In this document: positions 51,868 through 59,346 of the stretch, piece after piece | Layout of the letters: each line of letters opens with the position of its first letter | Numbering within the stretch: the first letter of the stretch is position 1 | NCBI GenBank assembly: GCA_020051775.1 | Contig: JAGVQJ010000048.1 | Location: 1-64,000 of the forward strand | Length of the DNA stretch: 64,000 nt | Direction: 5' to 3' | Origin: Calditrichota bacterium | Lineage (GTDB): Bacteria; Electryoneota; B3-LCP | The notes under the pieces: model-generated | What the model was told of the DNA's origin: nothing | The model's database searches: none | What the model saw: the letters and a program-made list of their open reading frames with translations, nothing else | Translations under genes and position numbers: made by a program

Positions 51868-53412
51868 CTATTTCAGCAGCACCATTTTACCGGAAGCAAT
51901 AACTGATCCTGCGTTTATGCGATATAGATAGACACCGGAGGCTAAATTTGAAGCATCAAAGATCACCTGGTGCGCTCCTGGCTCCTGCCAGTTCCCAACT
52001 AGTACAGAAACCAACCTACCAGCGACATCGAAAACCCGCAGATCAACCCGGCTGAAAGCTGATAGCTGATAGCTGATCGCTGTGGTTTGATTAAACGGAT
52101 TCGGGTTAAGCCGCATCAGCGAGAGATTATCCAGAGCGACGCGAGTCCGTGGTTTAATCACGGGTGAGTTTTGGTCAAAGTAAAATGCCCCTATATCAGC
52201 GATGGTACTGTCAGGATCGAGCGGCAACGTCGGATCACCGGCATCAATGCAGGGCGAACCGACTGATAGGTGATAATCCCCTGTCGGGGGATTGACAAAT
52301 AGAGGTTCTACCAGGATATTGAAGAAAGCATCGCATGAATCGAGGTTGGCGTTGATCGTGTCAAGTTGCCCCAATCCGGGGGGCACCTCGCCTGCGAAGT
52401 TATCGGTTAGGGGATTGTAAACATCGCAATACTGCAGGATTGTATTGGGCGAGTTGATGAAGTGTATCGCACCGTAACCCTGGCTGCCTTCGATGATGGA
52501 ATTGATGATCGTCGGATAGGAGGTTTCGATGAAAAGTCCACCGCCCAGGGAGTCGGCGGAGTTTCCCGCAAAAGTGCAATTGGTTAAAACCGGCGCCGAG
52601 GGACTGAATCCGCCAGCCAGGATAGCGGCACCTCCACCGCTGGAATCGGCTGTGTTGTTGGAAAAAAGGCAGCGCGTGAATTCAGCGAGGGAATAATCGC
52701 TAAGTGATAAGCCTCCGCCGAACTCGCCGGAATGATTGTTGCTGAAGACGCAATCGGTCACGCGGGGATTGGAGAGGTGATTGGCGCATAAACCTCCGCC
52801 GCCGTGCCCGCTGACTCCCAGACCCAGATTGCAGATATTCCCCGAAACCAGGCAATTGGTGATGATAGGCGATGCGCCTGTACAGTAAATGCCGCCGCCG
52901 TTGTGTATACAGAGGTTGCCGCTGACTTCGCAGTCGGAAATATTCGCGTTCGCGTGGGATAGATAGATGCCTCCACCCCAGGTGGCGAGATTCCCGGTCA
53001 CCAGGCAATGAGAAATCGTAAGATCCACATAATAGGCGTTGATCCCGCTGTTGTTAAAACCCCTGACATGGCAATAGGATAACTGGCTGCCGGGCGAGGA
53101 ACCGGTCTGGAAAATAATACTGGCACCGGAATCCGGCCCGGAAGGTACGAAGAAAATGCTGTCCTGCGCCGTGCCTATGGCCTGCATCCAGCCATATATG
53201 ATGAAGGCGCTGCGAGCAGTAAATTGGAGACTCGCTCCCGGTTCAATAAGCAGTGAATCTGTGGCGCGAACAAAAATGGAATCGTCCACAATGTAAGTGT
53301 CCGGCGGTAGCGTCCCGCTCAAGAAACCGGAGATGTGCGTTTGCGCAAGAAGAGCGGTTTGCGAACCCATAATCAGCACGGCCGCCAGTAGACAAATGGA
53401 TTTGACCTTCAT
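51868..53412 (-). CDS. Secreted right-handed beta-helix protein with sorting domain
   Basis: 514 residues, signal peptide to ALLAQ (about 24). The beta-helix covers about 50-390 with repeated GGGIYL, GGGIYC, GGGLC, GGGLSL and GGGAAI turns and NCLVSGN/NCTFAGN rungs, then SPCIDAGDP. A sorting domain closes it (NPNPFNQTTAISYQL). No shared beta-module is seen here. The ATG overlaps the stop of the SGNH gene (ATGA). Confidence 0.85.
   Translation of the reverse strand: MKVKSICLLAAVLIMGSQTALLAQTHISGFLSGTLPPDTYIVDDSIFVRATDSLLIEPGASLQFTARSAFIIYGWMQAIGTAQDSIFFVPSGPDSGASIIFQTGSSPGSQLSYCHVRGFNNSGINAYYVDLTISHCLVTGNLATWGGGIYLSHANANISDCEVSGNLCIHNGGGIYCTGASPIITNCLVSGNICNLGLGVSGHGGGGLCANHLSNPRVTDCVFSNNHSGEFGGGLSLSDYSLAEFTRCLFSNNTADSSGGGAAILAGGFSPSAPVLTNCTFAGNSADSLGGGLFIETSYPTIINSIIEGSQGYGAIHFINSPNTILQYCDVYNPLTDNFAGEVPPGLGQLDTINANLDSCDAFFNILVEPLFVNPPTGDYHLSVGSPCIDAGDPTLPLDPDSTIADIGAFYFDQNSPVIKPRTRVALDNLSLMRLNPNPFNQTTAISYQLSAFSRVDLRVFDVAGRLVSVLVGNWQEPGAHQVIFDASNLASGVYLYRINAGSVIASGKMVLLK
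52051..52085. repeat. Heptamer repeat encoding part of the sorting domain
   Basis: GCTGAAA, GCTGATA, GCTGATA, GCTGATC, GCTGTGG on the plus strand; translated in the minus-strand gene as TAISYQLSAFS. Confidence 0.85.
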
Positions 53413-54542
53413 GGGATCTCTCCTGAGAAAAATTCACGATCTATAGTTTCAGCGATAACCCGGCAACCTGCCTTGCGAGGATGGCCGTCCTGGTCGGCTG
53501 GATAAAGATCTGGACGACCGATTTGTGCTTGCAGCGATGGAAGCAAATCCAGATAAGTGATTTCGTGAGCTTTAAAAAAAGCAGTCAGCGAATCCCGCAC
53601 TTGCTGTTCGGCGTCCAGCATTTGCGTCAACGTATCGGCATGGTGCGAAATGCTGCCTTCGCTTATACAGGGTGAATAGACACTCTCTTTGGTGGGAATA
53701 AGCAACACGACGAAGCGTATTTCATGCGTCTTGCACAGAGAATCCATGCGGGCAAAAGCTGTTTCGCTCAAGCGTAATCCCTCGGTAATGCGCAAATCAC
53801 CCAGATCCAGCGCTTTGAACCAAGTGAAGGGTGTCAGTCCTGTTTTTACGTTTCGAGTCGTGTCTTCCAGGATTATAACGTCGGCGTCTTTTGAGTAAAA
53901 GTAGCGCATTTTCAACGCCGCAAAATTATCGGCAATGAACCTCACCAGCAGCCGGTAAAGAACACTGTGGGTAGAGAGCCACTCTCGCTGAATCCCCAGC
54001 AGGTGGCGCGGTTCGATGGCGATCTCTTCACTCGGGATGCCGGGCCGCCGCAGAGATTCCCAATATTCGAGACTGTAAACTAAAGTATAAGCATCGTACA
54101 AGTCATTGCCGAAGTAGAATCCTGCGATCACTGTTTGGGGGTGAAGAGAAACGGTGCGATGCTCCAGCAGCCAGTCGTAGTGAACCGGCCCATAGCCGCC
54201 CAGGGATAGGTTGTAAACCTGTTTCCCAGCTCTTTTCCCCAGAAGCGCAGGCCAGGAATTTTCCTTCGCTACCGACCAACCATAGGTTTGTGAGTCGCCG
54301 ATGGTCACGATAGCGACGCTATCCGGGATGGTCGAGTTGCGATAACCCCAAGCATCATGGCCGCCTGAATTCGGCCTTATAACCAATCCCAATATCTCAT
54401 CGGATTGAAGGCTAGGGGACAGATAATCGCCGGGATGCAAAACCAGTCGCAGAATGCCTTCACCAGTCAGAATGCTCGCCAGCATAGCAATAGCGGAAAG
54501 CAACAGAATTTGCCACCGGAAAGAGGCTCGTGACTTGGTCAT
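53409..54542 (-). CDS. SGNH/GDSL-type hydrolase
   Basis: 377 residues from ATG at 54542; TTG at 54563 is possible, and neither has a strong ribosome site. An N-terminal membrane segment (WQILLLSAIAMLASILTGEG) anchors it. The SGNH blocks are IGDSQTYGW (Ser nucleophile), YNLSLGGYGP (Gly), FGNDLYDAY (Asn) and a C-terminal DQDGHPRKAG (Asp and His). Such enzymes remove acyl or acetyl groups from polysaccharides; the substrate is unknown. It precedes a beta-helix protein gene with which it is translationally coupled, hinting at surface glycan work. Confidence 0.83.
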   Translation of the reverse strand: MTKSRASFRWQILLLSAIAMLASILTGEGILRLVLHPGDYLSPSLQSDEILGLVIRPNSGGHDAWGYRNSTIPDSVAIVTIGDSQTYGWSVAKENSWPALLGKRAGKQVYNLSLGGYGPVHYDWLLEHRTVSLHPQTVIAGFYFGNDLYDAYTLVYSLEYWESLRRPGIPSEEIAIEPRHLLGIQREWLSTHSVLYRLLVRFIADNFAALKMRYFYSKDADVIILEDTTRNVKTGLTPFTWFKALDLGDLRITEGLRLSETAFARMDSLCKTHEIRFVVLLIPTKESVYSPCISEGSISHHADTLTQMLDAEQQVRDSLTAFFKAHEITYLDLLPSLQAQIGRPDLYPADQDGHPRKAGCRVIAETIDREFFSGEIP

Positions 54543-54622
54543 AGGCGATTGGAATTCTTGCAACCCCGGCTGGCAAACAGCCGCAACATGGCCATTAATA
54601 TAGTATTTTCCAGGTATGACCT

Positions 54623-54651
54623 AATTTAACAAGAAATAACCAGAAAGTCAA
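54623..54651 (-). promoter_or_regulatory. Promoter TTGACT-17-TAAATT
   Basis: Minus strand: TTGACT (54651-54646), 17-nt spacer, TAAATT (54628-54623). It heads the run of four genes 54542-48563. GGAATAATTCCC lies just upstream. Confidence 0.7.
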
Positions 54652-54732
54652 GGGAATTATTCCGGGGCATGAAAATTCCCCTGAGTTTACGCCTTGATCA
54701 TGCGATAAATCGCCCCCCCTAATAAAAAAAGC

Positions 54733-54761
54733 TTGACATCCATTGATTATTTTACTAAATT
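54733..54761 (+). promoter_or_regulatory. Promoter TTGACA-17-TAAATT
   Basis: TTGACA (54733-54738), 17-nt spacer, TAAATT (54756-54761), 43 nt before the ATG at 54805. AAGC precedes the -35 box, as at 7941. Confidence 0.65.
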
Positions 54762-54804
54762 AATATAATTCTACCCCCTTCAATCAAACTTGGGAGATCG
54801 AGTC

Positions 54805-56883
54805 ATGCGACGTTCACTACCAATTCTTGCTCTCACTTTGGCGCTGATCATTACCCCGGCTCTGGCCCAGTGGAATCTGCAACAAAACCTGGGCAATCTC
54901 GAGCCTATTAGTTTTGAGGACGTCTTCAATGACACGATCAAATATGATGATGGTGCGATCAACTGGTGGTACAATGGATTGACCAACTTCCGCCTGGCGA
55001 CGAAGTTCACACCTGCGGCTGCTTACCACTTGCAGAGAATCATGATCGCTCTCGACAGTTCCAGCACCGCGCCGATTACCATCTTTGTAAAAAACGACAG
55101 CGCGGGTTTTCCTGGTGGCACTCCACTTTGGTCGGGCAACCTGTTCTATAATGCCCCTTATACCTGGCTGGGTCTGACCGTGGATACTCTAAACCTGCCG
55201 CAGTACCACTTCTCGGCGGGGACTACATTCTGGATCGAGATCCGATCCAATGGTCCGCCGTTTGAAATCTACGACGCCTCCCCCACTCTGCCGACCCGAT
55301 CCAAAACCTGGTTTGCGCCCTGGGGCGGTTGGGTCAACTCTCCCGGCGACAACTTCATTCGCGTGGCAGGTGAGTATTCAACCAGCATCGTTGATGCGGG
55401 GTGTGATTCCATCTGGCACGGAGGCAACTTCTTTCTGCCTAACCCTAGCAGTATTTCAGTAAGCGCCCGCGTAAAAAATTTCGGATCCAGCACGGCGACT
55501 TTCAATGTAGCTTGCTCGTTATTCACGGAGTTGGGCGGTTCGTCTTTCACTTTCTTTCAGGCGCTGACCCCTCAGACGGTGACTTCACTGGCCTCCGGCG
55601 GTTTCACGACCGTGAACTTCCCCAGCGTCAACCTCCCTACAAGCAACCGCTATCGCCTCCGTGTCCGGACTCTGCTGGCCGGCGATGGCAATCCGGATAA
55701 TAATGCCTGGGATACCGAAACCCTAATTTATACCGCTCCTGCCGAACTTCGATATGACGACACTTTGTACGCCAATGCCGCTTATGCCCTGACGGGCAAT
55801 GGCTGGGCGATGAAGTTCAATCCCCACCAAACCGGTAATTATACTCTGGACCAATTCAAAGTCATGGCACAATTCGCAAACGGAGATTCGGCGGCAAGAA
55901 TCCAAGTGCTGGATGATAATGGCGCCTCCGGAGCTCCTGGAACAATACTTTACCAGACTGTCGCAATTATGACCACTGGTTGGAATGCGTTCAACGTCAG
56001 CCTCGCCAACCAAACCGGATCATTTTATGTGGCCTACATTTTCGAGCATGGCACCCACACTTCGGCTCTGCGGTACGATGATTATCCCTCGTCAGGACAG
56101 GGCTGGAGCAAGAGCGGCGCCATCTGGATCGCTGACGCCTCCGCCTCGGATTGGATGATTCGGGCGACTATCTCTTCATCTGCACTCCCACCGTCTTTAG
56201 ACGTGACTCTCACTCCGGTAAATCCACCGATCACCATCCCGGCCAACGGCGGCAGTTTCCAATTCAATACCGCAGTCGCCAGAACCGTCGGACCGCAAGC
56301 CGCATTCTGGGCTTGGGCGAGGATGAAATACCCCAACGGAACCTACAGCAGCCCTACATTAGGGCCGGTGCAGATCAATCCTCCGGTGGGCGTAACCATC
56401 ACCCGGTTGCGCATCCAGAACATCCCTTCTACCCATCCGGCCGGGGTGACTACCTACCTGGGTTACGCCAACACTACTTTCACCTACCCGGCCATTGATT
56501 CCAGCTCCTTCACTTTCACCAAGCTGGTAACTGTTGACAACGGCCCCTGGGTGAATGACTACACCTGTTCAGGTGAACTTTTCCCAGGAGAAGAGGTAAC
56601 ATTTGGCGAAATTCATCCTTCGGCCTTCCTCCTTTATCCGTGCAGCCCTAATCCCTTCAATCCGACAACAGCCATCCGCTATCAGCTTTCAGTTTTCAGC
56701 CATGTCAGTTTGAGAGTCTATAATACTACCGGGAGACTGATCGCAGAATTAGTGAACGGGGGGCAGCAGGCTGGAATCCATCAGGTGACCTTCGATGGAT
56801 CGAGATTGGCGTCCGGTCTGTACTTCTTGAGGATGCAAGAAGGTGACTTCAGCGCTACGCAGAAGCTAATGCTGGTGAAATAA
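54805..56883 (+). CDS. Large secreted beta-sandwich protein with sorting domain
   Basis: 692 residues from ATG at 54805 (GGGAG 8 nt upstream). Signal peptide to PALAQ. Two similar domains, about 50-195 and 320-460, both with LRYDD/KYDDG, FRLATKFTP or GWAMKFNP, a strand on 'IQV/ITIFV..D' and FWIEI/FYVAYIFE, separated by a CARDB-like domain (200-310). The shared beta-module is at about 465-575 and the sorting domain ends the chain (SPNPFNPTTAIRYQL). Probably a surface protein; no catalytic motif seen. Confidence 0.8.
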   Translation: MRRSLPILALTLALIITPALAQWNLQQNLGNLEPISFEDVFNDTIKYDDGAINWWYNGLTNFRLATKFTPAAAYHLQRIMIALDSSSTAPITIFVKNDSAGFPGGTPLWSGNLFYNAPYTWLGLTVDTLNLPQYHFSAGTTFWIEIRSNGPPFEIYDASPTLPTRSKTWFAPWGGWVNSPGDNFIRVAGEYSTSIVDAGCDSIWHGGNFFLPNPSSISVSARVKNFGSSTATFNVACSLFTELGGSSFTFFQALTPQTVTSLASGGFTTVNFPSVNLPTSNRYRLRVRTLLAGDGNPDNNAWDTETLIYTAPAELRYDDTLYANAAYALTGNGWAMKFNPHQTGNYTLDQFKVMAQFANGDSAARIQVLDDNGASGAPGTILYQTVAIMTTGWNAFNVSLANQTGSFYVAYIFEHGTHTSALRYDDYPSSGQGWSKSGAIWIADASASDWMIRATISSSALPPSLDVTLTPVNPPITIPANGGSFQFNTAVARTVGPQAAFWAWARMKYPNGTYSSPTLGPVQINPPVGVTITRLRIQNIPSTHPAGVTTYLGYANTTFTYPAIDSSSFTFTKLVTVDNGPWVNDYTCSGELFPGEEVTFGEIHPSAFLLYPCSPNPFNPTTAIRYQLSVFSHVSLRVYNTTGRLIAELVNGGQQAGIHQVTFDGSRLASGLYFLRMQEGDFSATQKLMLVK
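56669..56703. repeat. Heptamer-periodic stretch encoding part of the sorting domain
   Basis: CAGCCAT, CCGCTAT, CAGCTTT, CAGTTTT, CAGCCAT; encodes TAIRYQLSVFSH on the plus strand. Confidence 0.7.
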
Positions 56884-56887
56884 AATA

Positions 56888-56915
56888 GTTGCTAGTCGCT
56901 GTTTGCTAGTTACTT
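56888..56915. repeat. Heptamer repeat
   Basis: GTTGCTA, GTCGCTG, TTTGCTA, GTTACTT immediately after the stop of 54805-56883 and before its terminator. Confidence 0.6.
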
Positions 56916-56918
56916 GCA

Positions 56919-56946
56919 GGGGCGCACGGCGTGCGCCCCAATTTTT
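56919..56946 (+). terminator. Terminator after 54805-56883
   Basis: GGGGCGCAC (56919-56927) pairs with GTGCGCCCC (56931-56939), then AATTTTTA. Its sequence is close to the terminator at 19431. Confidence 0.75.
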
Positions 56947-56984
56947 ACCTCAGTTAAAAATTTGAAAATCCCCCCTTAAAACGT

Positions 56985-57027
56985 TGCGTCAGGTCTTCGT
57001 CCATCGAGTTGGACTTGGCCTGACGCA
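56985..57027. repeat. TGCGTCAGG inverted repeat between convergent genes
   Basis: TGCGTCAGGTC (56985-56995) faces GCCTGACGCA (57018-57027) with an inner GTCC/GGAC stem. The outer stem recurs at 59210-59246. It lies 22 nt after the subtilisin gene stop and may be its 3'-end structure. Confidence 0.7.
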
Positions 57028-57048
57028 ATTGGTTTGAGTTCGAGGATG

Positions 57049-59058
57049 CTATTTCAGAAGAAGCAATTTACCCGTTGCTACCTCCCCATCGGCGGTGAGA
57101 CGGTACAGATAAACACCGGAGGAAATTGACGAACCATCGAAGGTTGCTTGATGAGCGCCAGCCTCCTGCATCCCGTCTACCAGTTCGCTAATCAGTCTCC
57201 CTGAGATATCGTAGATGTTCAAACTTACATGGCTGAAAGCTGAAAGCTGATAGCTGATAGCTGTTGTTGGATTGAACGGATTGGGGTAGTTTCCCAATAA
57301 AGCAAACGCACCCGGTGTCTCACTATTGGTAAAGCTTTGAGTGCCATGAGGCCCCTTAGGCCTAAGACCGTCATCCCCCCCATCCAAACTGAAACCCTCG
57401 TCACCACCTCGCGTTCCCTGCTTGGTGAAAGCGAGAGTATCCCGACTGCAAATGGAACCGGGATTTTGCCCCAGGAAACCGACGAACAGATAGTTACCCG
57501 CCGGCGCCGTTGGAGGCACCATTTGCACCCGCGTCCGTTCAATCGAACTTCCGGGCGGCAGGTTCAAGTCTGCAGGACCTACTACTGGACCGTACCAGGT
57601 CCCGTTCGGCAACTGCACCTTGCACCAGAACTGGGTAACTCGGGCAACCGAATCGGTGTTGGTCACGGCCACATCGTAGTTGAAACTGCCGCCGGAAGCC
57701 GGAATGATCACAGGCGGGTTAAGCGGCGTCAGAGTCGTCTGGAGATAAAGCCCGGCCAATGCTGCTCCGGCATCTAAGCGGCGTAGCGGACCCGGAAAAA
57801 TTGGATTCAGTGAATCAATCCGGACGCTGGTGGCCAGGATATGATCCACAACCTGAGCATTACTTAGGCCCGGTTCTCGGGCCAGAATCATCGCCGACAG
57901 CCCCGCCGCCATAGGGTTGCAAAAGGAAGTCCCCGTCCAGACCTGGTAGCCGCCGCCGGGAACCGTACTGATATTGCCGCAAGGAGAGTAGCAGTCCACC
58001 CAGTTTCCGTAGTTCGTGTAGTATGCCAGCAGGTCATTCTGATCGGAGGCGCCAACCGCCATGACATGGTCGTAAGCGGCTGGATAATGCGGTGTTGGTG
58101 CGGCGTCAGATCCCGCCGCTGCCACGATGATTACTCCCAATCCCCAGGCGTTATTAATGACCGCTTGTTCGTAAACGGTATAGTAATAGGACCCATAAGA
58201 CAGGGATATGATATCGGCGCCGTTCGCGGCTAAGTAGGCGATGGCCTGAGTAGTGTTGTAGAGATAACTGCCGCCACATTTCGCGGTCATGATTTTCGCC
58301 TGACACCCCAAGCCGGCAATGCCGATCGAATTGTTGGTAACGGCAGTGGCCACACCCGCGCAGTAAGTCCCATGTCCGGCGGAATCCTGCACGATATTGT
58401 TATTTCCAGCGAAATTCCACCCCCAGAAATCGTCAATCATCCCGTTCAAATCATCATCCGCCCCATTCCATTCAATCGGCTCGATCATCCCGTTTTGGTT
58501 TAAATCTTCTCCCGGATTGATCCAGAGATTATCTCGCAGGTCGGGGTGTGTGGTATCGGTGCCGGTATCCACGAAACCGATCTTCACCGCGCTGCTGCCC
58601 AAGGTAAAATCCCAGGCGGTCGGAGCGTTAATTAAAGTCAACGGCCACTGCTGTGAAAACAGGGTGTCGTTAGGAGTGAAGCACGGTTTGTGGAGCACAT
58701 ACGGTTCCGCCGAAAGCACTCCCGGCAGAGAGGCATAGTCTCGGGCGACCGCCAGCGGGTCAAACTCCGGCGGGAATTCAGCGATATAGAATCGTGACAA
58801 ATCCCGAATTTGAAGATCTTCGGGCGCAGTTGACCAGGGAATGAGCTTGTCAATTCTGATCACCTGCCAGCGACCTTTAACAGCGGCCAGTTCTGGAGAA
58901 GTCTCCCCTCGCAGATCACCCACAGTGGGTGAAACCTCCACTACGATGTGCCCTTTCCAAAACAGTTCCGGCGTCAACGCTGTTTCATTCACTGCCTGCG
59001 TTTGAGCAACCGAGAACAGCGTCAAAACAGACAGACCCAGGATCAATTTCGTACGCAT
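57049..59058 (-). CDS. Secreted subtilisin-family (S8) protease with sorting domain
   Basis: 669 residues, signal peptide to QTQAV (about 22). A propeptide-like region (30-125) is followed by the S8 domain with triad D164 (FVDTGTDTTHPD), H229 (GHGTYCAGVAT) and S378 (GTSFCNPMAAG); oxyanion region AAAGSDAA near 314. Then the shared beta-module (about 445-550) and the sorting domain (YPNPFNPTTAISYQL). It should degrade extracellular protein. It is transcribed alone from a consensus promoter with the palindromic upstream motif. Confidence 0.95.
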   Translation of the reverse strand: MRTKLILGLSVLTLFSVAQTQAVNETALTPELFWKGHIVVEVSPTVGDLRGETSPELAAVKGRWQVIRIDKLIPWSTAPEDLQIRDLSRFYIAEFPPEFDPLAVARDYASLPGVLSAEPYVLHKPCFTPNDTLFSQQWPLTLINAPTAWDFTLGSSAVKIGFVDTGTDTTHPDLRDNLWINPGEDLNQNGMIEPIEWNGADDDLNGMIDDFWGWNFAGNNNIVQDSAGHGTYCAGVATAVTNNSIGIAGLGCQAKIMTAKCGGSYLYNTTQAIAYLAANGADIISLSYGSYYYTVYEQAVINNAWGLGVIIVAAAGSDAAPTPHYPAAYDHVMAVGASDQNDLLAYYTNYGNWVDCYSPCGNISTVPGGGYQVWTGTSFCNPMAAGLSAMILAREPGLSNAQVVDHILATSVRIDSLNPIFPGPLRRLDAGAALAGLYLQTTLTPLNPPVIIPASGGSFNYDVAVTNTDSVARVTQFWCKVQLPNGTWYGPVVGPADLNLPPGSSIERTRVQMVPPTAPAGNYLFVGFLGQNPGSICSRDTLAFTKQGTRGGDEGFSLDGGDDGLRPKGPHGTQSFTNSETPGAFALLGNYPNPFNPTTAISYQLSAFSHVSLNIYDISGRLISELVDGMQEAGAHQATFDGSSISSGVYLYRLTADGEVATGKLLLLK
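57231..57266. repeat. Heptamer repeat encoding part of the sorting domain
   Basis: Two GCTGAAA and two GCTGATA units in perfect tandem, flanked by GCTGTTG. In the minus-strand gene they encode TAISYQLSAFSH. Confidence 0.88.
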
Positions 59059-59120
59059 AACAACCTCCCGGATGGTGATTTCCTGCCCTTGGGCAGGGTC
59101 CCCGCTACAAATTCAGCAAT

Positions 59121-59163
59121 AATATAATGCTTTATTTTGCGGAATTCAAGCGCAAAATTTTGC
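59121..59163 (-). promoter_or_regulatory. Subtilisin-gene promoter with palindromic upstream motif
   Basis: Minus strand: TTGAAT (59149-59144), 17-nt spacer, TATATT (59126-59121). Directly upstream is the perfect palindrome CGCAAAATTTTGCG (59151-59164 region). Start codon at 59058. Confidence 0.75.
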
Positions 59164-59194
59164 GTAAATAAGATTTTTCCGCAGAAATACAAAG

Positions 59195-59246
59195 ACGAAA
59201 AAAATAAAAGCGTCAGATCACGCCCTTTCGGGCTAAGACCTGACGC
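59195..59246 (-). terminator. Terminator of the gingipain-like gene
   Basis: Minus strand: GCGTCAGGTC, inner GCCC/GGGC hairpin, GATCTGACGC (59246-59210), then TTTTATTTTTTT. Uses the same TGCGTCAGG repeat as 56985-57027, now with a T-run. Confidence 0.75.
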
Positions 59247-59253
59247 AATCATA

Positions 59254-59300
59254 AGTCGGGGTCGAGGACGACCCCGACTACAGTTAGAGGCCGAGGATGA
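59254..59300. repeat. GTCGGGGTCG palindromic repeats
   Basis: GTCGGGGTCG/CGACCCCGAC (59255-59278) followed by a second, decayed copy (59288-59300). A further relative, CAGGGTCGAGACGACCTCGA, lies at 45813-45832 before hydD. Confidence 0.65.
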
Positions 59301-59318
59301 CCCCGACTACGCTACTGT

Positions 59319-59346
59319 TGAGACTATAGACTTGAGACTTGAGGCT
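59319..59346. repeat. Heptamer repeat
   Basis: TGAGACT, ATAGACT, TGAGACT, TGAGGCT in tandem, touching the stop of the gingipain-like gene. Confidence 0.7.
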
